A DNA stretch of 64,000 nt from positions 1,190,501 through 1,254,500 of the forward strand of contig NW_026622919.1 in assembly GCF_023065955.2 (NCBI RefSeq), in the 5' to 3' direction. Numbering within the stretch: the stretch's first letter is position 1; the number at the start of each line of letters is the position of its first letter. Below the pieces are notes generated by a model, which was given only the letters and a program-made list of their open reading frames with translations, searched no databases and was not told the DNA's origin. This document shows, in pieces, positions 10,889 through 24,288 of the stretch. The DNA comes from Ursus arctos (taxonomy: Eukaryota > Chordata > Mammalia > Carnivora > Ursidae). The position numbers were made by a program, and so were the translations under genes.

Positions 10889-11349
10889 GTAAGTGGGTGA
10901 GTGGGAGCGGAGCTGGGGTCCAGTGTGGATGGGGGCGGTGCAGGGGGAGATGCGCATCCGCACACCGGCTCGGGCCTGGGGGTGGGGTGGAGGGCTTGGA
11001 CGTGGGGGGCCTCCGGGCTCCGAGCCGTCGCCCCCCGCGGCTCTCCGAGCCCTTCCGGAGGCCGGCACGCCGCTCCCTGTGTCCTCTGTCCCGGACCGTC
11101 GGGAGCAGTCAAACTGGACAGGGAGCCTGGAGCAATCCCACGTCGGAGCTGGCGGGCGGCACTGGGGAAAGTTGGACCGGCTGGGATGGCGGTGGGAGCG
11201 AGGAGGTGGGCGCCGGGCCGGCGGCCGAGTGGCCGGGCCTGGCACTGCCCGCCCAACTTCTTGCTCTGGATCCTGCCCCATCTCGTCCCGCAGTTGCCCC
11301 TGCAGCGCCGGCGCCAGCTGTGAGGGCTGTGGGCGGGTCCTCAGACAAC

Positions 11350-14747
<3,398 letters not shown>

Positions 14748-15430
14748 GCTGTCCAACGTGCTCACCAGGCTGCTGTCCGCCACCTCCCTGCTGGCCTTGG
14801 AACGCCTGTGTTGGCTGTCCTCAGCCCCAGGCTCCACAGCAGCCCACTGCCCGTGACTCTGGTCAACTCCGGGGTCAGTGAGGGTTGTAACCAGGGAGGT
14901 GCCACGTCCCTTCTGAGTGGGAATCTGCAGTCACTGAGTGCTTCCTGGCCCAGAACAGAGATGGACTCTCCGACCTCCACGTCCCCCTTCCTCTGCCCCC
15001 AGACCAGGTCAGGACCTCTTCTTCTGGAGTTCAGGAGGTCCGGGGGTCTTAACTCCCCATGGTCAGCTGGCTTGGGGCTTGGCCTTTTCCTGAGTACAAA
15101 GGTCAAGGTTCCCCCCCTGCAACCCCACTCCCATGAAGGCCCAGCCAAGGAGGAAACCGCATCCCACCCCTGCCCCTTCTCCAATCTCTACTTGGGGGGG
15201 GGGTGCCTCTTCAGCGTGAGAAGGACCAGAGGGTCCCAAGCATCCTGAGTCCAGCAGGCAGGACCATGGCTGCCAACTCCCCCTTGTCTCCATTTGGCAT
15301 CTGAGAAAAGGGCTTCTTGGAAAGTCCCAACTTTTGAGGTCGTTATCTCCCATTCCCCACCCAGCTTACAGAGCCTGTCACTTCTCTCCCCAACCCTTTA
15401 GCTGAAATACATTGGTTTGCAACCTGGTGC
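14748..15430 (+). other. PYCR1: PYCR1 3' untranslated region
   Basis: No AATAAA is found. The variant hexamer AATACA in GCTGAAATACATTGGTTTGC near 15405, followed by GT-rich sequence, is the most plausible 3' end. The boundary is uncertain. Confidence 0.45.
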
Positions 15431-17937
15431 CTTGTTTCTAACTTCATCAGCATGTGTGGAGGGAGGGCCCCAGCGGCCCTAGAGGGTCCTTGTTGAGTGT
15501 CATCTTAGACGCTACCCCCAGCCCCACAGGTCCTGGAGCCGTTTTCCACAAGGCATTCTGGCTGCAGGGGGCTGAGTCTCAGTGAGCAAAGGCAGAAGGA
15601 GCTTCTGGGGAAGAGAGTGGTGCTTTGGGCCTCAGTCACTAGAGGCGTGACCAGAAGCTGGCACCCTAGGCTGGGCTTGGCGTGCCCTGCTGGGGGAGGG
15701 ACACCGGCCTCCGTACCCTCCACACCTCCAAGCTTAGCGGGGGCAGATGTCTCCTCCAGTCGCACAGGCAGGGGCCGGTGAGGCGTCTGGGGAGGGATCT
15801 AGGGAGGTGTATTAGGGCTCTCCAGAGACACACAACCAGGAGATGTGTATGTATCTGGGCCTGGAGTGCCTGTGTCCCCCTCTTCTGTGTGGGCAGAGGT
15901 GGGCATGAGGGTGGGCAGTGAGCAGCCAGAACCACGCCCTCTCTGACTGCGGCACTGTAAGCATGAGCACAGCGTGTGGGGGAGCGGGGACCTGTTTTAC
16001 GCGGGTCCAGGACAGGCCGAGCACAGAGATGGGCCTCGAGGACCGGGGCCCACAGATGCCGGCTGGGTGGCATTGCACTGCTACCATTAGGGAAGCCGTC
16101 ACAGGGATCCCACTGGGGAGAGTCAGTTTGGCATGCCTTCCTGCGCTTGTCACTGTGAACTCCGACACCCACCATGCCCTGGATGTCCCCAAATGGGGCA
16201 GTGGCTGGAATGAACTTAGTGCCCTTTGCCCAGGGGGCCAGGTGAGCCTGGTGGAAGAACCAGCTACCTCTGCTTGATCCAGCTTCTGCCTCAGTTTCCT
16301 AATTGGAACTTTGCCCTAGGCTCCTGCCTGCCTAGATAGGGCCCTTGCCCTGCTTCTCTCTGCCAGTCCTTTCCTGTACCAGTGTGGAGCCTGGGCCCAG
16401 CTCGCATGGGGACTCCAGAACGAACAGGTCAGCAGCCCTTGGCCAGGCAGAGAAGGGAGAAGTCCATCCCAGGAAGGCCCTGGCATGGGCCCATCTTCCT
16501 GCCTGGACCCCCGTGGCAGCAGGGCTGGTCAGTCTCTTTGGACACCAACCACATCCTGTGTGCCCTGAACCTCCTTGCAATGTCAGGTTGGGGCCTGCTG
16601 ACCTCCAGGAGAAGCCAGCGGGGTCCCCAGATCTGCCCATGACAGGTACAAGCTGAAGGGGGACATGTAGGAGGTGCCAGCAGGAGAGCAGCAGACAGCT
16701 GCAGCGGGAAGCAGTGTGCTGGAGGCCCAGAGAAGACCAGGCTGGACCAGAGAGCTGGGTCTCAGCGTCTGCCCCCAAGAGGCAGCGCTGGAAGCTGGTC
16801 ATGGTGATGCTGCGTGGACCAGCGGGGATGCTGAGACCTGCGGGCCTCTTCCCTTGCAGTATCACTCCCAAGCAAGGCGGCAGTGCTGTTCGCAGGGACA
16901 CATGTCCTGGACCCTGGGTGGGGGCCAGCCAGACTTAGGGCAGGCGAGACCAACCATAGACTCTCTTGGGCTCTCTAGCTGGACCCAGAGACAGATCCTG
17001 GAGGCTTGGCTGTCTTGGGTGCTTCAACATGGCGCATCCTTTCCCTGATGGCCTCCCCCAGACTTGCAAACAAACCCATACCTGTTACTCTGCAGGTGAT
17101 CAGGGCAAGTTCGTGTACTCTCCCCATACCTCTGAAGAAGAGTCTGGAGTGAGGGGGCAACAAAGGAGCCTGGGTTATGTCCTGGAACATTCCCCTCCCC
17201 ACAGGTCCCGGAGATTAGAAGGTGGGCAACCCTGCACCCCCATCACGTATCCAGAGGGCTGACCTTAGGGCCTGAGACTATCGCTTTGTAGGAAGCAGTC
17301 CTCCCATCCACACTCTCACCGGCCTCCAGGTGAATTGGGCTCCATTTCACTTCCCATAGATCTCTCTGGTGGCCCTGGGTGATCTCCCCTTTCTGCCTGT
17401 CCCCTCTTCCAAGATGGAAGAAGTGGCCAGGTGTGTTCCCAGTGGGGAGGAGGAGGAGGAGAACGCTTCCTGAGAGTAGGAGCCTCCTTGGGGAGAAGGA
17501 GCAGAGCAGACCCACCACTGATCCATCAGCCACTCAGTCACCTCCCGTGTATAAGTGGCAGCCACACTCCATCCTGTGAGGATTGAGGAGTCAGGGGTGT
17601 GGGGGCGTGAGGGGACTAGTCAGTGACCTTCCACCCATGGTGGCCCCCAACCCCGGGGCCGATCACCTGTGTTTCCTGATGGCGTCGTGGTTCTGGCCTG
17701 AGCTGCATGGCACCAAGTCAACCCCATGTGGCTGCCAGGGTCCTGCTGCGTGGAGTGGCTCTTGAGGCCCGGCAGTAACTCAGGCCCCACAGCCCTACCA
17801 AGTGTGACCAGGAGAACGAAGTGTGGTGATGGCCGAGGAGGCTGGAGGAGCTGAAGCCCACAGGACTGCATTTTTGCCCTCAGGAGCAAGCCTTTGTCAT
17901 TCTGTATATCTAGTTGACTTTAAAAGTCATGCCCCCA

Positions 17938-18026
17938 GGGCACCTGGCTGGCTCAGTGGGTAGAGCATGGGATCTTGGGGTTGTGAGTTCAAGCCCCACC
18001 TTAGGTGTAAAGATGACTTACAAATC
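17938..18026 (+). mobile_element. Can-SINE head, interrupted by a second SINE
   Basis: GGGCACCTGGCTGGCTCAGTGGGTAGAGCATGGGATC with box B-like GTTGTGAGTTCAAGCCCC. The copy stops at TACAAATC (18019-18026), and its A-rich tail resumes after the inserted element at 18236-18258. Confidence 0.85.
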
Positions 18027-18235
18027 AAATCTTTATTTTTTAAAAGATTTTATTTATTTATTTGAGAGAGTGAGCAGGTGAGAGAGAGAGAGAGCACAAG
18101 CTGGGGGAGAGAGAGAGGGAGAAGCAGACTCCCTGCTGAGCAGGGAGCCGGATGCAGGGCTCAGAGCCCAGGACCCTGGGATCACGATGCGAGCCGAAGG
18201 CAGATGCTTCACAGACTGAACCGCCCAGGCGCCCC
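18027..18235 (-). mobile_element. Can-SINE, reverse orientation, nested
   Basis: Reverse-oriented SINE from an A/T tail (TTTAAAAGATTTTATTTATT), through a GAGAGAGAGAGAGAGCACAAGC tract, to CCGCCCAGGCGCCCC. It is flanked by TACAAATC at 18019-18026 and 18236-18243, a target duplication inside the tail of the forward SINE. Confidence 0.9.
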
Positions 18236-19288
18236 TACAAATCTTAAAAAAAAAAAAAATTGAGTCCTGCCCTAGATATATGAAGGCCCTGGAGTACAAC
18301 GTCACGCCCTGCCGGTAAAGAGCACCTTGGGATAGACAACCACACACAACCCTACAAAGCAGGGTACAGTGGGATTCAGAGAGAAGTTTCTGGAGGCAGG
18401 CAGGGGGTCCTGCGGGGGCCCTTATGCCCCTGGCTTTGGGGGCCTCCGCGGACGGCCTTCATGTCAGTGGCACTGAATTCCCACAGACTCGGCTGCAGCC
18501 TGTCCCTCACGGCTCTCTCTGCGGGCCCACCTGAGTCCCACTGACCTGCCTCGCGGGGTGACGCACCCTTCTTGGCTCTACACCTGAGAAGGCAAGTCCA
18601 GGACTTGGGAGGACGAATGGGAACCCTCCAGTGCCCCTTCTTCCCCTTGGTTGCCTCTTTCCCCGGGAATTTTGAGCAGCAGCGAGAAGTCCCGACAGAA
18701 GAGGCAGGCGCAGACCAGGGCTCGTGGGAGCCGAGTCCCAGACAGATGTGGATGAAACAGGAAAGGTGCCGCGGATACATCAGCTATTCAACAGATGTTC
18801 ACGGCGTGGGCACTAGAGCTGCGCCAGTGCTCGTCACTAACGTGCGGTCTGGGGCGGTGGTGAGGACACACCCCAGTCCTCGCAGGACCTTGGCGGTGGC
18901 CTTGGCCAGTCCTCACTTTGAATCCTGGACAAAGCGTCGGGCCGTCGGTGAACCAGGCCACGGCTGCCGGGCAGGGCCGAGCTTGGCTCCGCGATTACCA
19001 CGAGGTAACCAACGCGCGCAGTACCCGCCATGCAGCATCGGAAGCACCTCGAGGACCCTCTCCGCGACGCACGGGGACCTTAGGGCCGCGCCGGTCCTGT
19101 GGGTCAGGAAAGCGGGAGACGGGACCCCCGGACCTCCCGGGACCCCCGGAGCACCCCCCTCGCGGCCCGGAGCTTGGCCCGTCGAGGAGCGCGCGCCCGG
19201 TCAGTCCCGCGAGACCCCGCTAGGGCAGGGCGCGGCGCGCATTGCCCGGGCGACGGCTCCGGGCGCGCAGGCGCAGTGCGGGCGCGCC

Positions 19289-19331
19289 CCGCCGCCGCCG
19301 CCGCGGCCGCCGCAGCCGCCGCCGCCGCCGC
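19289..19331 (+). repeat. GCC-rich triplet tract
   Basis: Interrupted CCG/GCC repeats broken by CGCGGCC and GCCGCAGCC. Complementary in sequence to the CGG tract about 90 bases downstream. Confidence 0.8.
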
Positions 19332-19418
19332 TCCTTCCCCTTTAAGCCCCGGCCGGCCGCGTCGCCGCTTCATGAATGGAGCCCACGTGACCAAACATCA
19401 TGTGACGTCTGTGGAAGA

Positions 19419-19419
<1 letters not shown>

Positions 19420-19455
<36 letters not shown>
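19420..19455 (+). repeat. MAFG: (CGG)12 triplet repeat in the MAFG first exon/promoter
   Basis: Twelve uninterrupted CGG units follow GGAAGAG and precede ATCCCGAGCC. They lie upstream of the donor at 19609, so they are probably transcribed as 5' UTR. Confidence 0.9.
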
Positions 19456-20152
19456 ATCCCGAGCCTGGTCCGGCCCGGCCTTCCCAGTGTGCTCGGCCCG
19501 GCCCGCGCAGGCGGCGAGCCCCCACCCCGGGCCCGGAGCCCCCGCGCGGCCTCGGAGCGCCCGCCCGCCCGCCCCGGCCTCGGCCCGCCCGGGCCCGCAG
19601 TGTGGTGGGTGAGTGCGGCGGCGGGCCGGGCGGGCGGAGGGCAGGCTGGGGGCTCTGGGCCCAGGGTGGGGGCGGGTGGGGGCGGGCGGGGCCGCGGCTC
19701 CTCCTGGCGGGCCGGGGGCGGGGCGGGCCGCGCGCTCCTGGCTTCGGGTTTGCCCCGGCTCCTCCTGGCGGCCCGTGCCTCGGTTTCCCCGCGGGTCAGG
19801 AGCAGCTCCTGGCCCTTGCGCCGGGGGTGCTGGGGTTGGGTCGCGGGGGATGGAGGAGGGCGGGGCGGGGCGTACGCGGGGCTCGCTCGGTGGAGCCCCG
19901 GGCATCCTGGTGGGAGGGGCGGCCGTGGTGGCGGGAGGAAAGGGTGGGGTCGAGCGGGGCGTCTAGGGCTCCGCGGAAGAGCCTCGGGGCCCCGGCTTTA
20001 GCTGCTGATTCATCAGGTGTCTGTGTCCGCCTTCCCGGGCGCGGGGGTCCTCGGAGGGCTGGGGGGAGGGGGCGGCACGTGGCGGGGCCGGGAAGACCCT
20101 GCTCGCGCCGGCTTCGCTCCGTCACACGCGTGCCAGAGCCCAGAGGGAGACT

Positions 20153-20168
20153 TGCTGAGTCATCAGCA
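20153..20168 (+). promoter_or_regulatory. MAFG: Maf/NF-E2-type element in MAFG intron 1
   Basis: TGCTGAGTCATCAGCA has perfect inverted TGCTGA/TCAGCA arms around an AP-1 core. TGCTGAGTCA is the reverse complement of an antioxidant-response core (TGACTCAGCA). It lies about 550 bases downstream of the putative exon 1 donor. Small Maf proteins bind such sites with NRF2 or NF-E2, so feedback control is plausible. Confidence 0.6.
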
Positions 20169-23100
20169 TGAGGTCACTCGATGCTCATTCTAATGTCTGG
20201 TAGAGGGGGGATTTGAGCTGGGGGCCTGGGGTCTGAAAGGCCAGAGATAGGAGGAGGAAAACTGGGGAAGGGGCCAGGCCCCACGGCCTGGGGCACCGGT
20301 TTCAAGTTTGGACTGGTGTGTAAGTTGAAGGCAGGGTGGGCGAGAAGGTGGAGGGGCCTTGGTGCAGGTTTTCTTTTCGGGCACAATGTGAAGCCCCTGG
20401 CCTGCCCATCCCCTCCCAGGCATGATCTTCTCAGGCAGCCGGTCCCTGACCAGCGTCTGGGACAGTTCCCCAAACTGGGAAATAGTTCTCTGAGTGAGAG
20501 GAGGGGAGGAGCTTAGGGGGGCCGTGCTTGCCAGGCTGGGAAGCAGGCTTTCCCTGTGACTGGTCTGGTTGGCTAGGCTGGGCAGCCCCTGGGCGGGCAA
20601 GAGAGGGAGTCAGTGGGAGAAAGAGGGGTGCCTGTACTCAAGCCCTGGAGGACAGTGGACAGGGCAGGGGACGCAGGTGCAGCTCTACCAGGAAACGGCC
20701 CATGAGACGAAGCAGCAGGACTTTGACATCTGGGGAGTGAGGTGTCTGGTGAGCAGACCCTGCCCCTTTTGCCACCTGGCCTTGGGGTTTGGGGCGAAGC
20801 TGCAGGTGGTGGTGGCTTTGAGGGTGCTTGGCCTTTGGGGCGCAGCCAGTGGGCTGGCTTGGAAGGCATGAAGAGGAGAAATGCAGTTCCTGACCCACTT
20901 GAGGTTGGGGCTCCGTTCTGTGTGGGTGTTAACACACACTGTGGCCCTGGTGGGTGTCAGGCCTCTTGAGGGGGACAGCCTGAGAGTGGTGTGGCCTGAG
21001 CTACCTTTCCTGAACGTGTGGGTGGTTCTGGCCTCCATGGGTGGGGGTATTTTGTCTCAACCAGAGCTGACCATTCTTGCCTAGGGGCTCGTGGCTAGGT
21101 CAGGCTGGCCTTGTGGTTTGTCTTCAGGGATACCCCTTCCCCCCAGCCCACACACGCTCTTGTATGTATGCACACAGACTTAGCCTTGGGCTTATAGATG
21201 CCAGACGTTTAACACTTAAGCTGATCTTTTGCCTGGAATTTTATGCCTTAGGAAAGTGCAGATTCCTAAAGGGGGTACTTCTTTCAGTCTTCTCATTTAT
21301 TCTTAGGTGGAAATTAAGTTTTCAACTTTTTTCAGAATGGCTTTCACTGGTGAGGGATTTTGGAGGCGGTGGTTCTGATGGGCAGGGTGGGAGGAAGACC
21401 AGGCTAGGCTGGGGCCGTGCTGTTGGGGAGGTTTGGCCACTGGAGTTTGCAGGCCAGGAAAAGGAGTAGGGGTTCACTGTCTTGCCTCTTGCCAAGTGTC
21501 CACATCCCAGAGTTTGGGCCCAGGTAGAGGGGATGGAGCTGTCTGAACCTGTTTTCCCTTCCCAGCTGGCTGTCAGCCTGAGTGGGGGGCCCAGGGTACC
21601 TTGGTGACTTGAGGCCCACGGAACTGTCCATGCCTTCTCTGCAAGTGGGGCTCAGCCTCTTGAGAAGGATGACCGGGCCCCAGCTCTGGCCCCGTCTTTG
21701 GGACACAGAGAAGAGGAAGCTTTTCCTTAATCCAGCCTCCTGGATACCCTCCTTCTGGCTTCTAGAGGTGCCCTGGGCGATCTCTTAACAGTCCATCCCC
21801 AAAGGCTATCACTGTCACATCTGTGTGTGTTCCCAGGTGGGCGGGCGCCAGGTCAGGAGGCGGAAGCGCTGGCTTTGCTGAGCCCTGCCCCTCCCCCACT
21901 GCATGCACATGTACACTACACCTTTGATTAGGAGGCGAGTGGCTGCACTTGTGCTGAGTTCAGGCCTTCTGCAGAGGGTGAAATCTGTCGAGGAGGCACT
22001 TTTCAGCTCCCAGCCTCCACGCTCGGCACTTTTCTGTGTGATCTCTTCAGGAAGTCACCGTTGTGCTCAGCATTTGGGGGTGGTGGGAGGATGGCTGGTG
22101 AGAAGAGCTGGTGCCAGGGCTTTTCCCTTGAGCTGACAATGGAAGGACCCAGGGGATCATCCCTGCACCCAACTCAGATGCGAGGCTGGGGGAGCCCCTG
22201 TAGCTCGGCTGTGAGATCCTGGCCCCCAGGGTGGGTTTGGGACCCTGAGGATCCTCTAACCTCTAGCTACTGTCTTCTCCATCCTCTGCTCTGGAACAAT
22301 CCTGGGACTCCTGCCTCAGGGCCTGCCTGAGAGCCCTGGGTGACCTAGCTGGCTGTGGTCCGGCATGTCCCGGGGCAAGGCTGGGTGGAGTGGCAGCTTT
22401 ACCCTGGAGCCACCTTGCACGGCCACCTCCCTAACCGGTGCTTTATCTTCCCGGTGAGCGTCAGAAGGCCCCCCCCCCCCCAGCCCAGAAAGCCTGCAGG
22501 GCTATGACCTCCTGCAACAGGGAGGCCGTGGTCCAACTTTCCCTCCAGCCATTAACCTTTCTGCACCGAACCTGGAAAGTAGGGGACAGAGGAGTGTCCT
22601 TGCCTGAGGGTGTGGTAGGGGCTGGATTAGGTGCACAGAAATGTCCTTGGCAGGGCTTGAGGAAGCAGACGGGCCGGTGTGGGAAGGGCAACTGAATGGG
22701 TGCGAGGGGGCCCTTTGGTCCACTCTTCCCCCAAGCCCTTTTGTTGTTGTTCCCTGCGCTATGGTCAGTGGCCCCTGGTGGGGGGCCGGAGCGGCCTGAG
22801 CAGGCCCCCCGGGTGACCAACCGGGTACTCTTAGGAAATAGCATGGATGGGGTGGGGCAGGGGCATGGGATGCCGCAATCCAAAACCACAGGAAGGTTGC
22901 TCCATCAGCGGTGGAGGTGGGCTGAGCCCAGCCTCTGCTGGAGTGCCTACCACCTGGGGGGGGGGGCTCCACCAATGCTGAAAACAGTCCAGCTCTTCAA
23001 AGTGGAAAGTCTGCTGGAGAATCAGGACTCTCCTGCATCCTCCTCTTGGCCTGAGTCCCCACTGGCCCCTAAGCCTTCGTGGGGACAAGGCCCACTAAGG

Positions 23101-23300
23101 GGAGGAGGCTGTAGGAGGTAGGGCCCTGGAGTACACAGGTACAGGGTCACTGGCCCCAGCCCTCACCTCCTCTTGGCCAGGCTGGCCTTTCTGGCCCCAG
23201 CAGTGCTCTGCTTAGGCTGCGGGTCCCCTGGGGCTGTGTTGGCTGGCAGCCCTGGGGAGTGCCAGGCCAGGCTGGTGAGGGAGCGGGAGCGGGAGCGATG

Positions 23301-23313
23301 TGCTGAGTCAGCG
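23301..23313 (+). promoter_or_regulatory. MAFG: Near-perfect T-MARE upstream of the MAFG coding exons
   Basis: TGCTGAGTCAGCG matches the 13-base T-MARE TGCTGAGTCAGCA at 12 positions, with a second AP-1-like TGACTC just after (23314-23319). It lies about 375 bases before the ATG-bearing exon, where an alternative first exon could start. MAFG is reported to be induced by NRF2 through an ARE; which of the two sites corresponds is unknown to me. Confidence 0.6.
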
Positions 23314-23704
23314 TGACTCGCCAGGAACAGCCACAGTCTGGGGCGCACACTGGGGTTATTTTTAAAGCTCCCGGCTTCCTTCTATGCTGGCCCTTCCTGC
23401 ATCCCTCTCATCTCTTCCCAAGGCCCTTTTCTGGTCTCTGCCTTTCTAACAGCCCTTCCGTTCCCCTTCCCCGATCAGATCCACTGGGTTCCCTAGGGAC
23501 CAGGTGGACAGGGAGCAGCCTAGCCGGAGGGTGGCAGGTGGTCCTCAGGGCCAGGTATTGGGAATGGTGAGGTGAGAGGCAAGGCTGGGCGCTGGGCCCC
23601 TTCGCCAGGCTCTCTGTGGCCTGGAGAGGGAGAGGGGAGTGGTCTCCGGGGTCCTGACCTCTGCTCCCTTCTCACAGAGTGCCTGCTTGCTGTGCCCCCG
23701 GGTT

Positions 23705-24288
23705 ATGACGACCCCCAATAAAGGAAACAAGGCCTTGAAGGTGAGCGGACAGAGTGGGCCGCGTTTCGAGCTGGGGGTGGCACGGGCGGGCGGGCCCCCG
23801 CTAAGCCGTGACCTCATGCACCGTGCTGCCCCCAGGTGAAGCGGGAGCCGGGGGAGAATGGCACCAGCCTGACTGACGAGGAGCTGGTGACCATGTCGGT
23901 GCGGGAGCTGAACCAGCACCTGCGGGGCCTGTCCAAGGAGGAGATCGTCCAGCTGAAGCAGCGGCGGCGCACGCTCAAGAACCGGGGCTACGCCGCCAGC
24001 TGCCGCGTCAAGCGCGTGACGCAGAAGGAGGAGCTGGAGAAGCAGAAGGCGGAGCTGCAGCAGGAGGTGGAGAAGCTGGCCTCAGAGAACGCCAGCATGA
24101 AGCTGGAGCTCGACGCCCTGCGCTCCAAGTACGAGGCCCTGCAGAACTTCGCCAGGACCGTGGCCCGCAGCCCCGTGGCGCCGGCCCGGGGCCCCCTCGC
24201 TGCTGGCTTGGGGCCCCTTGTCCCTGGCAAGGTGGCTGCCACCAGCGTCATCACGATAGTAAAGTCCAAGACGGACGCCCGGTCGTAG
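23705..24288 (+). CDS. MAFG: Small Maf transcription factor MafG
   Basis: Coding exons 23705-23740 (12 codons) and 23836-24288, giving 162 residues, the known MafG length. The exon carrying the ATG begins after the acceptor TTCTCACAG at 23677. The protein is a small Maf bZIP factor without a transactivation domain: it binds MARE/ARE DNA as a homodimer or with NRF1, NRF2, NF-E2 or BACH proteins. Visible parts are the extended homology region (residues about 24-50, [19 protein letters not shown]), the basic region [20 protein letters not shown] with the Maf-type tyrosine, the leucine zipper from [15 protein letters not shown], and a tail ending SKTDARS. VKRE at residues 13-16, at the exon junction, is the SUMO-acceptor consensus described for small Maf proteins. 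MAFF and MAFK differ in the C-terminal tail; the synteny also fits MAFG. Confidence 0.98.

Larger units (their letters stand above)
15440..18990. other. PYCR1-MAFG intergenic region, no protein gene seen
   Basis: No frame shows a domain or a consistent exon pattern. A piece near 15806-15860 (TTAGGGCTCTCCAGAGACAC) resembles a common dispersed repeat with TTCTCCAGAGAAACAGAACC, perhaps L1-derived. In human a divergent lncRNA starts at the MAFG promoter in this interval; sequence alone cannot confirm one here. Confidence 0.55.
18990..20130 (+). promoter_or_regulatory. MAFG: MAFG CpG-island promoter and noncoding first exon
   Basis: Very CpG-rich sequence with SP1-like GGGCGG boxes, an E-box CACGTG at about 19384 and a TTTAAG element near 19340. 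A strong donor GG|GTGAGT at 19609 marks the probable end of a noncoding exon 1 at 19608. The next MAFG exon starts at 23678. The exact start site is not visible. Confidence 0.7.

Noticed and set aside
15806..15860. Possible L1-derived or other dispersed repeat
   Set aside because: Only about 50 bases resemble a repeat that I remember, so I did not list it as a mobile element.
17938..18010. tRNA-like sequence with box A and box B
   Set aside because: Head of a Can-SINE; no acceptor stem that pairs and no complete cloverleaf. The same applies to all other SINE heads in the window.
18572..20171. Several 100-300-codon frames on both strands of the MAFG CpG island
   Set aside because: Arg/Gly/Pro/Ala-rich translations of CpG-rich promoter DNA; they overlap one another and have no homology that I recognise.
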